A stretch of DNA of 64,000 bases from Endothia cerciana (lineage: Eukaryota > Ascomycota > Sordariomycetes > Diaporthales > Cryphonectriaceae): NCBI GenBank assembly GCA_026119935.1, contig JALRMH010000004.1:806001-870000 (forward strand), given 5' to 3'. The notes under the pieces are model-generated. The model searched no databases. It saw nothing but the letters and a program-made list of their open reading frames with translations, and was not told the DNA's origin. The position numbers were made by a program, and so were the translations under genes. Position 1 is the stretch's first letter; each line of letters opens with the position of its first letter. Shown one piece after another: positions 33,037-45,070 of the stretch.

Positions 33037-35520
33037 TCACTCTTCGGAGGTCTTGCAGGCAGCGATGATGCTGTACTCCCAGTAGGTCTTGCGCTCGATG
33101 CACTCGCCGATGATCTCGGGGATCTCCCACCACCACCTGTCGCCAGTGACGAACGAGCCCCAGATCTCCTGCCACAGCAGGCGACCGACTGTGGTGCGCA
33201 GCTCCTTCCTGACGGCGGCCCCGTCCGGCTCGGCGCTGCCCTTGCTACGGGCAGAGGACGACGCCGCGTCGCTACTGCCGCTGCCGTTGCCGTCGCCATC
33301 GCCTCGGCGGCCGGGGAAGACCGCCAGGAACCGCGTGTTGGTGATGATGCTGCCCCTGCCCCGCAGCCTCGCCTCCTCGAGCCAGACGGGGAAGTTCCTG
33401 CTCGGGTGGCTGCCCCTGAACTGGAGCTCCAGGTTGAAGACCAGGTTGTCGTCGAGCCACTTCTGAAGCAGCGGCCCCATGGACCGGGCCACGGGCCACG
33501 GGTCGATGATGACCATGTGCAGGAAGCCGCCGGGGGCGAGGACGCGGTGGATGCCCTGCAGGAGCTTGGGGATCTCGGCGGACGGCAGGATGGAGGTCAT
33601 GAGGAGGCAGGATACGGACGAGAAAGACTCGGTGGCCAGGGCAAGCATGGACACGGAGACCGTGGGACAGATGATGGGGTGGATGTTCGGGTAGTGCCTG
33701 TGGCTCAGAGGCTCCGGCGACAGGTGGTAGACCGGGGTGGAAATGTTAATACCAGCCAGGTACGACGTGGTGGCTGCACCGCGATAGTCAGCAGACATGA
33801 CGAGGAAACGACAGATCGCGAGGGGACTCACCCGAGCTCTCGAACAGGGCAAGGATCTTCTGGACGCTGGGCTTAGCAGCCGGCCTGGACAGTTTGTCCT
33901 CGGGGACCCAGATGGTCTCCATGTTGTAGAGCGCGCTTAGCAACCAGCGCTTCCTCCGCATCTCTCGCTCCTTGTATACCAGAGCAGCATCGGTGGCGCG
34001 CTGGGCATCGTCGCGGTGGTCATCTGGGTCCGGGTTCTGAGCGGCAGGGAGGTCACAGTCATCCGCCCTGCCGTTGAGGTGCGAGAGGAGGACTTGGGGG
34101 GGTGCATGAAGCATGCGCTCCGTCTCGCGCTGCACGTGGGCGATATCCAGAGTGGCAAACGCATACTGGTCGGATGCTGCAAGATCGAAGGAATCCGTAG
34201 GGCCAGAGATAGCCGACTCCGTTGGGCTGATGGCCCAGTCATCCGGGGCCTTCCAGGTGCCAGGCTTATCGGTTGGGCGCAGGGAGGCGGGGGAGATGGC
34301 GGGTGCGCTCAGCTTGGGACGGACACGCCTCTGGTACTGCTGCTTGGAAGGGCCGGCCTCGACACTCTTAGCGTCGGAGCCCTCGGCAATGGCAGGCAGA
34401 GTATGCGACTCTTCGACATTCTTCTGAAGGCATGCCTCGATGGCAGGGGGCAGGTGAATCACTTCGGAGAACTGGGTTGGTGTCTGTGAGGTGCCGCTGT
34501 GTGATATCAGCATCACAGCTCAGCCTATGACCCCCCCGGCGGGGCGTTACTCACACTGACTTGAATGAGGCAGGCCTGGAGAACGGGCGGCGGTCATCAT
34601 CTCCGGCAGAGATGTGGGCTTGGGACACGAGGAAGTCACTGTCCTCAACGGCACGGTCTCGGGTGGCAACCAGAGTGGTCTTGGTGATCATGGAGCACCC
34701 ATCGGGGAGCTCCTGGAACAGACTGGTGAGGCCTGGTTGGGGATTCGTTATATCGCAGCCAAAGAGGGAGCCACCAGGAGCGCGTTCGTTCTCGTCAAGC
34801 TTGCTGAAGACAGAGTCTGCGAAACCTGGCTTCTTTTTAGCCACCTTGCTCATGTTGTTGCCCATGACGAGTGCTGTAGGGTCAAGTTGGGGTGGTCGGA
34901 CGGTGCAAAGCATCTTGCAGAATGTACTGCGCAACAGGCATGCTAGGAAAGTACAGAGGGAGGGACATGCTTGGGGGATGTTGCAAGTGAATGAAGGCTG
35001 CAGGATGGGTTAGGCTGCAGATGGCTGAAGGTGTTGAGGTGGTGGGGACTGCTGGGCGGTCGAGGTGGACAAACTCACTGGAGAAGCGCTTAGAAGGAAG
35101 CCCTGGGGACTCCTCCACCCCACCTGTGTCTGGCCGTCGACTGCTGGACGATGTTGATGCTGCCCCGTCTTGAGGCTTCTCGTCTATGGTGGGGGAGCGC
35201 AGTGACGAGCCCGCAACCGACTTGGCCTTGCTCTTGTGCGAGGGACCACCCTTCTTGCCGCGATGCTTGCCGCCAAAGAAGCCGAACTGCTTGTCAGCAG
35301 AAGACACGGAGCTGCGGACGGATCCAGATGTTCGGTTGCCCCCTAGGCTCTGATCGTCCTTCTTCTGGTCCTGGTCACCACCATCGTCGTTGCCATCGTG
35401 GTGGTTGGTTGTGGCCTCCTTGTCGTCCTTCTCCTTGCCCTTGCCCTTATCCTTCTGCTTTCTGGCCCGGCGGTCACCGACCGACTCCCTGTTAGGATCG
35501 CTCCAGTCGACATCAAACAT
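33037..35520 (-). CDS. Methyltransferase-like protein with long disordered N-terminal half
   Basis: Minus-strand exons 35079-35520, 34555-34873, 33832-34496 and 33037-33773 join in phase (GTGAGT donors) into 720 residues. The N terminus (MFDVDWSDPNRESVGDRRAR) is followed by Lys/Asp/Ser-rich disorder. The middle has LPDGCSMITKTTLVATRDRA and KEREMRRKRWLLSALYNMET. The C-terminal 245 residues look like a class I SAM-dependent methyltransferase: ESFSSVSCLLMTSILPSAEI, the post-motif APGGFLHMVIIDPWP and GSIITNTRFLAVFPG. The typical N-terminal SAM-binding glycine loop (D/E-x-G-x-G) is not visible in the spliced product: after LALFESSA it passes directly to TTSYLAGINISTPVYHLS. It may be divergent or catalytically inactive. 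The substrate is unknown. Confidence 0.8.
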
Positions 35521-38500
35521 CCTGGATCGATCGTCACCTGGCTGCTAGTCTGTGTGGCGATGCATTTGGACAAAGTTGCCGCTGCGCTGGCGTTTGAACG
35601 GTTGTAGGTTTACGTGGGGCAGATTTCCGTTTTGGAGTGGCGTGTGTTACAATGGACTGATCAATCCGGCCCTTGTTGTTGCCTGAACCTTGGCAAAGGC
35701 CCAGCAGAGAGCTCAGCTTCTCTGTCGCACAAGTCCCTGTTAGTCAGCCTTTCATCAGGTCAAACGAGAAACGGTGACCTGCTTGTATGGCGAGAGGGGT
35801 ATTCATCCAGAACAACAGGGGGAGGAAGGTGACGACGAGGTGGTGATGTGACCAAGATGGTCCGTTAGATTCGACCTGAAGGAGAGATAAAGGATGTTCG
35901 TCGAAGAAAGAATGTCTCGATGTAGAGATATGGCCATCGATGGAATTGGATGCCTCAGGCTGTGGTCTTGGACCTGATGGTCTGATACTGAAGTCGAGTG
36001 GAGATGGCCCCGGAGAAAGTCAAGCACATCCGTATGGCGCGCTCCAAGATCTGGGTAGGATTCGTCGCACAGAAGAAGAAGGTTGCCAGGCAAAGCTGCC
36101 CAGCCTCGGGAGGAAAGAGAGGCAGAGAGGAGATGACAGGCACATCTACCTGGACTGGTGTCTGCCTCTTGGACAAGGACTGGGGAAATATGGTGATGAA
36201 AGACTTTTGAGTACACAAGGCCGATGATCCTTGGATTTGTTGAGAGAGGAGTGTGAGTGTCCTATCGATGGGGTGCGAACCTTGGAAGACGAAAAGGAGT
36301 GCTCTGGCAATCTCCAGGGCTCGGCTTGCCTGACAGTCTCGGAGATCAAGTTGTGCAAAGGACCCCGCACCGTATCGAGAAGCACAGGCTGCTCGAAGCT
36401 CTTCGAACTTCCCCCAAAGGCCCGTAGGGGAGTTTATTGGCCCTGTAGCAAGCCCCTCACATCGTGACCTGGAAGGCTTTGCCAGTCAGAGGAGGGTCCC
36501 TGGCGACGCGGTTCGTGCACGGCTGGAGAGAAACTCAGCGGCCATTGCATCAACATTCGCACGTAGGGCTTGAAAGCTGACCGAGCTCTCGAAACCGATC
36601 GATCAGTACAAACAGGGCCATGGATAAAATCATAAAATTCAGACACTGCGTTGAAGGAGTCCTGGGAGCAGAGCCCAAAGGGAATTACCTAGGTAGCATC
36701 CCGTCAGACTCGGAGATCGACAGACGACATTCGGACCTCGGAACCCGGATGTACGTAAATAGATGCTGGCCTCTCTCTCATAGTATCTTTACTTTTCAGT
36801 CTCCGGATGATCTCGTTCTCAGGAGAGCGAAAAGAGAGAAAAGAAAGGGGGAAAAGATGGGAAACAAGGTATGGGATGAGATGAAGGGCATCAACGGCAT
36901 CGACGTGTAGACATGGATACGGCTGGGATTGGGTATTTCGCCTGGATTATACGACCATCAGAACCAATAACTGGTAGCTAGTTGTAAGTAACCACGATTA
37001 AATCAAATAAGCGATCTATCAAGGTATGCTGCATCTGAACCCTGCCCCTCGTCATCATAATTATCTGTCAGGAGCCGTCACAGTCACAGCGGCGAATTGC
37101 ATCATGCGGACCAGACCCGACCACAGATAACCCATTGATACGCGCCCTCAACAATTCAATCCTAAGTATCCCTCTCTCGATCAATCTGGTACTTCTATGA
37201 CCATGCTTCGGCTTTAGAGTATGCCGCGAGCGTTGTCCTCTCCGGGCTAGGCGACAACCTGTACTGAAAAGCCATGCCCCTTCATTTCATGAATCACAAC
37301 ATCGACAGCTTTGGGCCCCAGCATGGGGATAACCGGAGCTTTGTATTATTTCCTATCTGCCTGGTGGCCTAATAAAATCGTTCGGCAGTATTATTTTTTT
37401 TTCCTGCTCGCCTTTTCGTGGTTAAACCGTCCCAAATGTCGGAAAACAGACACATCGCACAGCCTCAATACTGTACCGATAGTCTGGCGTGGACTTATGA
37501 CCGAGCATGAGCCACAATCTCACCTTTCAAAATGCCGTACATCAGGTATATCGAGCTAAATAGAGAGGCTGTGGAACACGGCTCCCACTACGGACATTGC
37601 ATGCAGCAGGTGTATGACAACACGCCGGTAGCCGAAGCCACTACCGAGTCTTGAGCTGAAGACCTAAACCCATCATCGGATTCGTGAGAGAAAGAAAGAC
37701 ATTTACAGCGTTATGCTCCTAGACCTCGTCATCTGAGTCCGTCAATAAGTGGCTTTTATGGCGCCGGGTACTGTATGACACGGCGTGCCTGTGCCAGCGC
37801 CGGCCTACTTTCACCGTCTTCCATGCTCCCTCATCAGCTTTGATGACCTGAGCGTAATAATTCTCTCTATCACCTACTCTGGAAAGGGGCATCTGTAACC
37901 GAGGCGCCTCGCCAGCATTGGCCTCCCTGCCTCGATTGGACAGGGGGACCACATCATCTCTTCCGGAGAGACGGTGGACTGTCTATAGGCTTACTAGATG
38001 ATATTAACAGGATGACTGTCATCCCCACAAAAGTCATATCGATGAGGGTTCCATGACCGAGGCAATATCCGAGGTCAGGGCCTCCTTGACATGGCGCTTC
38101 GTGAGGTTCTGTATGGAGTCGGAGGGCATGGCATGAATCTCTCCGAGATGCAGCACGGGGATGAGGGACACACACAAACATCAGGCGTTGATTGATACAC
38201 TCTTGCACCTTTTCGATTTTTGTGACACTCGCACAAGACATGGCCCTGCAAGTGCTCGGCTGAGCCCCCGCCAGTGGAAGGGCTCGGGTAGTTCATCCAC
38301 TCAACTTCGACCATCAGGAGTCCACTGTGTTCTGATCAATAGTCCCGTCCCGGGCGCGGCGAGCTCGATCCCAGGTCAACGTGTGATGATCAAATGGCAC
38401 AAGAAGAAGACGGGACGAGGTGATTCCTCGAGGGGCCGATGTGTTGTGCGTCCGAGGCTACATCACCAGCCAACGGGCAGCAACACCGTGAGCCCGGGTT

Positions 38501-40415
38501 GCCAATGATCTTCTGCAAACGTCGGCGGAAAGGCCTTCCGCGCCCATTCCCAGAATAGCATGAACCTGTCCGCCCCTCGCTTCTGCAAGATGTGTACGGG
38601 TCCGAGCTTCGCACGCCTCCGTCGCGCAGGCTGCAACCACCCACACGCCATGGCCGCCATCCCGGCCCCCTTCAGGATAGCCGAGTCCCGATGGCGACTT
38701 CTTGTGTGCATTACACGTCCCGCGATGGCGCACGCGATAGTCAAGCCACCGGGGAGGAGGGCACAGGTGAAGGGCGGCCGCATTAGGTCATGGGGTCCCT
38801 CGTTTACTCTGGTTGAAGCACTCACCACGACCAGCAGTAGCAGCCGCATTCAAGGGCCGGTGCGCCCGGTCGAGTCTTTATATGGTCTCTCTCGTGAGGT
38901 ATGATATGGACAGGGTGGCACTTCATGCGCGTCACTCGCGGATCGGTTTAACGCCCCATGCGACCGACCGCACGTTGAGTTCCGGCAGTGTTGCTCTTGC
39001 ACGGAGTGGAGGACAACGCATGCGGTGCTGCATGTACATGAATGTTCCGCGCTGGTGCGCGCGGTAAGCGAGTTTTCCACGACACAGAGCTGCGGGATTC
39101 CGATCCAGCATCTCCGGGTCGCTGTCTGTGCGACTTGAGACCCTTGCGCAGACAGCACAGCATCCTTCTTCTCTCCTTTGGGGCCAGAGAGAACCAAAGT
39201 CAGAGTCTCAATCCTGGTCTCAATATTTCCTGGGAGGTAGGACTAGCCAATAGCCTACGTCAGAGGGAATAATACCCTGAATCAATGATATGTTCCTGTT
39301 CAGAGTTATTTGACGTGGCGGACAAATGACAGGTGCCCAAATGGTTCTCGTGGTGGTTGCCAATCACACAGGCAGAATAAAGCAAGACATACCTGCGGAA
39401 TTACGGCCAGTCCCTTTGATGGATCGATCAGGCAATGGCCACAGTTATCTTGCGGTCAAATGAGGTCAATGTCACAATGCCCACGTCTTTGGCATGACCC
39501 TTCCGGATTGGCCACATTCAGTGCCTCTGTTCTCGCCATCGGTCACCGAGGATGACTTCCGTTGGCCATGGTATCCAATAAAATGTCAGAAAGCATTGAA
39601 CAGCATGAGAGGCCCATTGATAGCGCAGGTGGGCAAGACATAGCTGGGCCCTAGCTGCGCGATCAAGCCACCGAACCGGTGCTCTCTTGCTGTGCAACTT
39701 GAGGCTCACACTTTAGATTTTCAGAGACGCGGCCGCAAGGGTAACTGTGTGTCCGGTACTTGACTGACAGCTTGTTCTTTCTTCCTATTCCATGCGAGTT
39801 GTCTCCAACATCCAGCGCATAGCCCCCCCCCCCCCCGGTTGTGGCCTGGACCTTGACCAGTGCTGCTGCTGCTCGGGGTCTCACAGCTGAGACGGGCCCC
39901 GGAATATATCTGGCGAATCGGTCGGGAAGTCAATGATTCGATCAACTAGAATCGGTAGGTTCAAAGCCCTTGCACATGTCGGCAATACCAGACTGCGACA
40001 TCTGAGATCCCAATCAATATGAGATCCCGATTTTTATATCACGACCCGTTCTGATCTTGGATATTAACCCGGCTCACTAGCCATTTGTGGAGAATCGTGA
40101 TTCAGAGAACCGACTCTAACTCGAAAGTGTCTCTGCCGTTCATTCCTACACTTGAGGACCTCGTTGCACACGAGCACCCCCTCCCTGTTGGGCTGTCTCC
40201 TCTCCACATTCTCCCTACGCACTGATTCCCTCGCGGTCTTCATCCCGTTCCCTAAGTGCCTGTCGAAGCCTCTTCTCATGAAGAACAGATGCCAGGCCGG
40301 GTGTGTTCTCGAGGGCATCATGGAGCTTCAGGACAGTGACAACGAGCATGGAGGCCAGCAGCCAGACCGCTATGTTTACGGTCAGGGTTTCGTGGCGAGG
40401 ACGTTCGGCCGGGTC
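35521..40415. other. Long intergenic interval
   Basis: The left part is the upstream region of the methyltransferase-like gene. Nothing convincing was found in the rest. A 96-codon ATG frame at 36620-36910 ends in a Lys/Glu-rich purine tract. A minus frame at 37719-37952 ends with LLTDSDDEV, and a minus frame at 38463-38849 starts with MRLLLLVVVS; these could be exons of an unrecognised gene, but I could not join them. A 14-base C run lies at 39823-39836. Confidence 0.4.
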
Positions 40416-42743
40416 ATGGACAAGCTTAGGGGCATCGAGACCTCTATCAACACGTCGACGTTCGGTCGGGTCTTCAGGCTGGACGGATCCGGTCACGTAA
40501 GTGACTCCACATGGACTGTCGCAATCTGTCGGTTAGCTATGCTGATGCCTTGCCTATCATGGATTCCAGCCGGACCAGATACAAGATGCCAGCTTTTACA
40601 CTGAGGTCCGAGCCGGCCTGACCACTTTTGCGACGATGGCGTACATCATCGCCGTCAATGTACGTGAGGCAGGAACTGAGCATGCCCCCATTCAAGTGAC
40701 TAATTCACCGGCTCCAGGCCGACATTCTCTCAGAGACCGGAGGAACATGCGTATGTGAGAAACCTCTTACCGCAGGAGGAAGCTGTGCGAATGAGACGGA
40801 GTGGCAGTCCTGCGCGAACGGTGAGAGCGAGCCTCGCCCGTGGAGGGGGGAAAGAGCAAGAATGTTCTGACGAAATCATGCAGTCGTCAAGCAAGACCTC
40901 ATAACAGCGACTGCAGCACTGTCAGGATTGGCTAGTATCCTCTTCGGCTTCTTCACCAACCTCCCTGTCGCTCTGGCGTAGGTCATCACCTCGGCCCTCA
41001 CCTGCAGAAGACGGAGCTAACTACCGAGACAGCCCCGGAATGGGGCTCAATGCCTACTTCGCCTATCAAGTCGTCGGCATCCGTGGGACAGGCGCTGTGC
41101 CGTACTCCCTCGCACTGACTGCCGTCTTCGTCGAAGGCTTCATCTTCATCATCCTCGCGTTGACTGGCATGCGACATTGGCTGGTGAAGATCATCCCCGG
41201 AACAATCAAAACCGCGAGCGGCGTCGGCATAGGCCTCTTTCTAACCATGGTGGGGATGTCGTACTCCGAGGGCATCGGTATCATCACCGGGAATCCGTCG
41301 ACACCTCTGACGATCGCGGGTTGTGACGCGGCGTACCTCGATCCCAAGACTGGGGCGTGCACAGGGTACTTGATGACGAGCTCGAAGATGTGGCTCGGCA
41401 TTATGTGCGGCGGTCTCTTGACGGCCTTTCTCATGGCCTTCCGGGTCAAGGCAGCCATCATCATCGGTGTGGCGCTCGTCTCGATCTTGTCCTGGCCGTA
41501 AGTCCTGAAGAAGTCCAATCCTCCTAAGATGTGCAGGAAAACCTAATCAGGCTCAGCCGCAATACCCCATTCACCTACTTTCCCAATACCACTGAAGGGG
41601 ACGAGCGTTTCGACTTCTTTAAAAAGGTCGTCTCCTTCCATCCCATCACTCACACGCTGAACGCTCAGCAATGGGACCTCTCCGGCAGCTACGGCGGCTC
41701 CTTCGCCCTCGCCCTCTTCACTTTCCTGTACGTCGACATCATCGACTGCACTGCGACCTTGTATTCCATGGCTAGATTCTGCGGCCGCGTGCAGCAGCAG
41801 AGAGACCGGTCCAAGAAGCGCGAGGCGAGCAGCGATGGAGACTTCCCCAGGTCGACAGTTGCGTACTGCATTGATGCCGCGTGTATCTCGATCGGTTCCC
41901 TCCTGGGGTGCTCGCCCGTCACAGCATTCATTGAGAGTGGCGCAGGTATTGCGGAGGGTGGGAGGACCGGGTTGACGGCTATGGTAACAGGGCTTTGCTT
42001 TTTGGTATCGGTCTTCTTTGCGCCGATCTTCGCTTCGATTCCGCCTTGGGCTACAGGCTGTACTTTGATCTTGGTGGGTACCTCCATGGGTTTCACCTGA
42101 GATCATGTGGTACTGACATCCAGTAGGTCGGTTGCTTGATGATACGTCAGGTGACGGCCGTCAACTGGAGCTATATCGGCGACGCCATTCCTTCATTCGT
42201 GACCATAGCCTTCATCCCCTTCAGCTACAGCGTAGCGTACGGTCTTATCGCGTAAGTGGCTCCATCCTTTGACTGACCGTATATCTCACCATGCTCACCA
42301 CCCAATGAAGTGGCCTCTTCATCTACACCGCTCTCAATAGCATGATTTGGGCCGTTATGTTCCTGAGCCGCGGCGCGCACGAGCCCAGGGACTACCACCG
42401 GCGCGAGTACTGGACATGGAAGCCTGCGGGCGAGAAACCGTGGATCTTCCGGATGTTCACTAAGAGCCGGTTCTGGGAGGACGAACGGCGCAAGAAGCGG
42501 CGGTCTGAGGAGGAGAGCGCCAAGGAGGCGTGCGACGCATTCGCCATGTCCGAGGTGGACCTGGATTCTATGAGAACCTCGAGGATCGCGACATCGTTCG
42601 CTGCGTCTTCACAGCGGATCTCGGCTGTGGCGTCGAATGAAACAGGTCCTCATGGACTGGAGGACCTGGGGAGGGATGGGGAGATGCATGAGCTGGAGGT
42701 TGTGGTGGCTCCGCAGCAGGTGACACATGTGCCTCATGAGTAG
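40416..42743 (+). CDS. azgA: AzgA-family adenine/guanine/hypoxanthine permease
   Basis: Eight exons, 40416-40496, 40570-40659, 40718-40820, 40884-40977, 41033-41497, 41557-42073, 42127-42251 and 42311-42743, join in phase into 635 residues. The protein is a plasma-membrane purine-H+ symporter of the NCS2/AzgA type. Family signatures are clear: LTTFATMAYIIAVN in the first helix, APGMGLNAYFAY near residues 123-134, and CSPVTAFIESGAGIAEGGRT from about residue 396, including the substrate-binding glutamate. An extracellular Cys-rich loop (CVCEKPLTAGGSCANETEW) follows helix 1. The C-terminal cytoplasmic tail is long, charged and Ser-rich, as in fungal members. The start ATG at 40416 yields MDKLRGIETSINTSTFGRVF, close to the usual N terminus. 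The symbol is by homology to the Aspergillus protein. Confidence 0.93.
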
Positions 42744-43615
42744 GCCTGGCGAGGAGCCAGGGCCGGGCTTTGACAAAGTGCCAGATGAGGACAGTGGCGA
42801 CACCGGCAGGCGAATATGACCACTGTCAACTGTCCGTCAACTACCCTCCTTTTTCTCTTTTCCCTTCTTCCCCCATCCCCTCCCCTTTTTTTTTCCCCTT
42901 CTCTCTCAGGGTTCAAGTTTTAGTCACTGAAGTCTGAACCCGCTGCATGCAAAACTTTCTGCTCAAAAGTCAGTGGTCGATGGCATCTATTCAAACGAAG
43001 AGACGGTGCATGTATCATGAAATACCACGGAATGAAATGCATATTCAAATGTGTAAAGTTTAGGGGGTTTGACCGGAATCCCCAACAGATACCTCTGTGC
43101 AGGATGTAGGGCTTCTACTATAGTATGAATCATTATATGCCTGAAATTGTATCCTACAGTATCTTGCTGTAGATAGGAGGACACAGAATATGACTGACCC
43201 AAGGCTGAAATCTGCGGAGGGATCTCAAACGAGGTAAAGAAAGAGAGGACACCAGAAGGTGGAAGGACATGAGAGGATATCAGGAAGGGGGTTGTCGAGA
43301 GCTGCCCAAGCACGATGGCTTATGTCAGCAGCAATTTATCGCTGTTCTCGGCGCGTATGACGGAGCTTTACTTCTGAACTTCAGAGCTGCACTGACAATC
43401 AAGCATGACGACCCTCCGAAAGCTCCCCGACCTCAAAACAGCACCACCACAAACACCGCTCTCCATTCTAGCCTTTGGACTTATCCGTGTAATCTGAGTA
43501 CTGCTCTGATTCCTTCCTGTCTGCTGGCGGGCGCCCTGATTTCTATCTTGGCCTTTCTTTTCCCGCTCCCTCAATCCCTACCCAAGGGGTGCCTCCATAA
43601 CCAAAAACCGTCAAG
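42744..43615. other. Intergenic region between permease and deubiquitinase genes
   Basis: Contains pyrimidine-rich sequence just after the permease stop (42845-42905) and an AT-richer middle. No gene recognised. The last 200 bases should include the promoter and leader of the UCH37-like gene. Confidence 0.45.
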
Positions 43616-44791
43616 ATGAGCGGTGGTTGGAATACCAGTAAGCCTCGCTGCCCTCTCCCCTCTGATCCGAAGACTAGAGAATTATCGAAATGCTAATCGA
43701 CCGCAGTCGAGTCCGACGCGGTATGTTGACGCTGCTCCCTTCGCCCGTTTCCCACGACCTTGGCGGCCCTGATTAATCGCAATGCGCCCCGCGTCCCACA
43801 CCACGAGACCCAGCTTGCATGCGCTGATCATACACAGGGCGTCTTCACCTACCTCCTCGAGAAGCTCGGCGTCAAGGATGTTCAGTTCGAAGAGCTGATC
43901 ACCATGGACCCCGACGCCCTCGCACAGCTGCACCCGGTCTACGGCGTCATCTTCCTCTTCAAGTACCCGACAGACACACCATATACCTCCGCGGAAAAGC
44001 CCCACGAAGGTACATTTGACCACGAAGCCGCGGTGAACCTCTGGTTCGCCAATCAGACCATACAGAACGCCTGCGGAACCCAGGCCCTCCTCTCCGTGCT
44101 TATGAACAAACAAGACAAGGACGGCCCCGAGGGCCCAGAGGCAGGATACATCGATGTCGGCCAGCCCCTGCGCGACTTCCACGAGTTCACAGAGAGTCTC
44201 CCATCCGAATTCCGTGGCGAGGCTCTGTCCAACAGCGAGCTGATCCGAGACGTGCATAACTCGTTTGCGAAGAGCAGTCCTTTCGCGGACGAGACGCAGC
44301 GCACAAGCGGCGAGTCGGAGGATGTCTACCACTTTGTAGCTTACACCCCTATTGGCGGCACGCTGTACGAGATGGACGGTCTGCAACCTGCGCCCATCAG
44401 TCACGGGCCCTGCACTCAGGAGCAGTTCCCCGCCAAAGTCATGGAGGTTCTCCGCCGGAGGATCGACCGTTATGACGCCGCCGAGATAAGATTCAATCTC
44501 TTGGCCATGGTGCGCGATCTGCGCATCCGCAATAAGGACTTCGGCGACATGGACATGCTCGATCGTGAGGAGAAGAAGCGTCAGGCCTGGCAATTTGAGA
44601 ATGCCTTGCGGAGACACAACTTCGTGGGCTTTGCGGGAGAGGTTCTGAAGGGAGTGGTGGCCCACAAGTTGAAGACGGGTGGCGAGGACGCCTACAAGAA
44701 GTGGGTGGACGATGCGACCTCGAAGATGACGCAGCGGATCGAAACCAAGAAGAAGGCGGGTGGGGAGGAGGACGAGGAGATGGGTGGTTGA
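43616..44791 (+). CDS. UCH37/UCHL5-type ubiquitin C-terminal hydrolase
   Basis: Two very short exons (43616-43637 and 43707-43720) and a long one (43838-44791) give 329 residues, the size of UCHL5. The start, SGGWNTIESDAGVFTYLLEK, matches the family. The catalytic cysteine protease site is complete: oxyanion Gln85 and nucleophile Cys91 (FANQTIQNACGTQALLSVL), His177 (EDVYHFVAYTPIGG) and Asp192 (LYEMDGLQ), with spacing close to human UCHL5. The C-terminal ULD-like helical segment is present (RRHNFVGFAGEVLKGVVAHK) with a charged KKKAGGEEDEE end. Family members trim ubiquitin chains at the proteasome via Rpn13 and also associate with INO80. Budding yeast lacks this gene while many filamentous fungi keep it. 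Confidence 0.95.
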
Positions 44792-45070
44792 ACGGGGACA
44801 GCAAGGACGGCGAGGCCGATGATGGGCACGATTAGACAACTTGTCTGCGACCTATTTTAATACCCCTGAAGGACGCATTCTTACTTCCCGCAACTCATTG
44901 AGCTTATTGCACAGCTGGAATATGACGACAAACGAAGCGATGAACGGCAACTGTTGACAAACTTCTCTATTTGGTGCGGTAGGCAGCTGACGATTTCTAG
45001 ATTCCTACTGTTCACCGAGCCACCGATATGGTACCGACTGATTGTCCCGAAATTCGGCAACACCAGCCTG

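Noticed and set aside
37719..37952. Minus-strand frame ending LLTDSDDEV
   Set aside because: Looks slightly protein-like but is short, has no upstream exon that joins in frame, and no motif.
38075..38314. Minus-strand peptide VEWMNYPSPST resembling a chromodomain core
   Set aside because: Only a few residues match, no aromatic cage or following helix is visible, and neighbouring exons could not be joined.
43682..44839. 385-codon open frame on the minus strand
   Set aside because: Exact antisense of the UCH37-like gene, whose catalytic residues are all in place on the plus strand.
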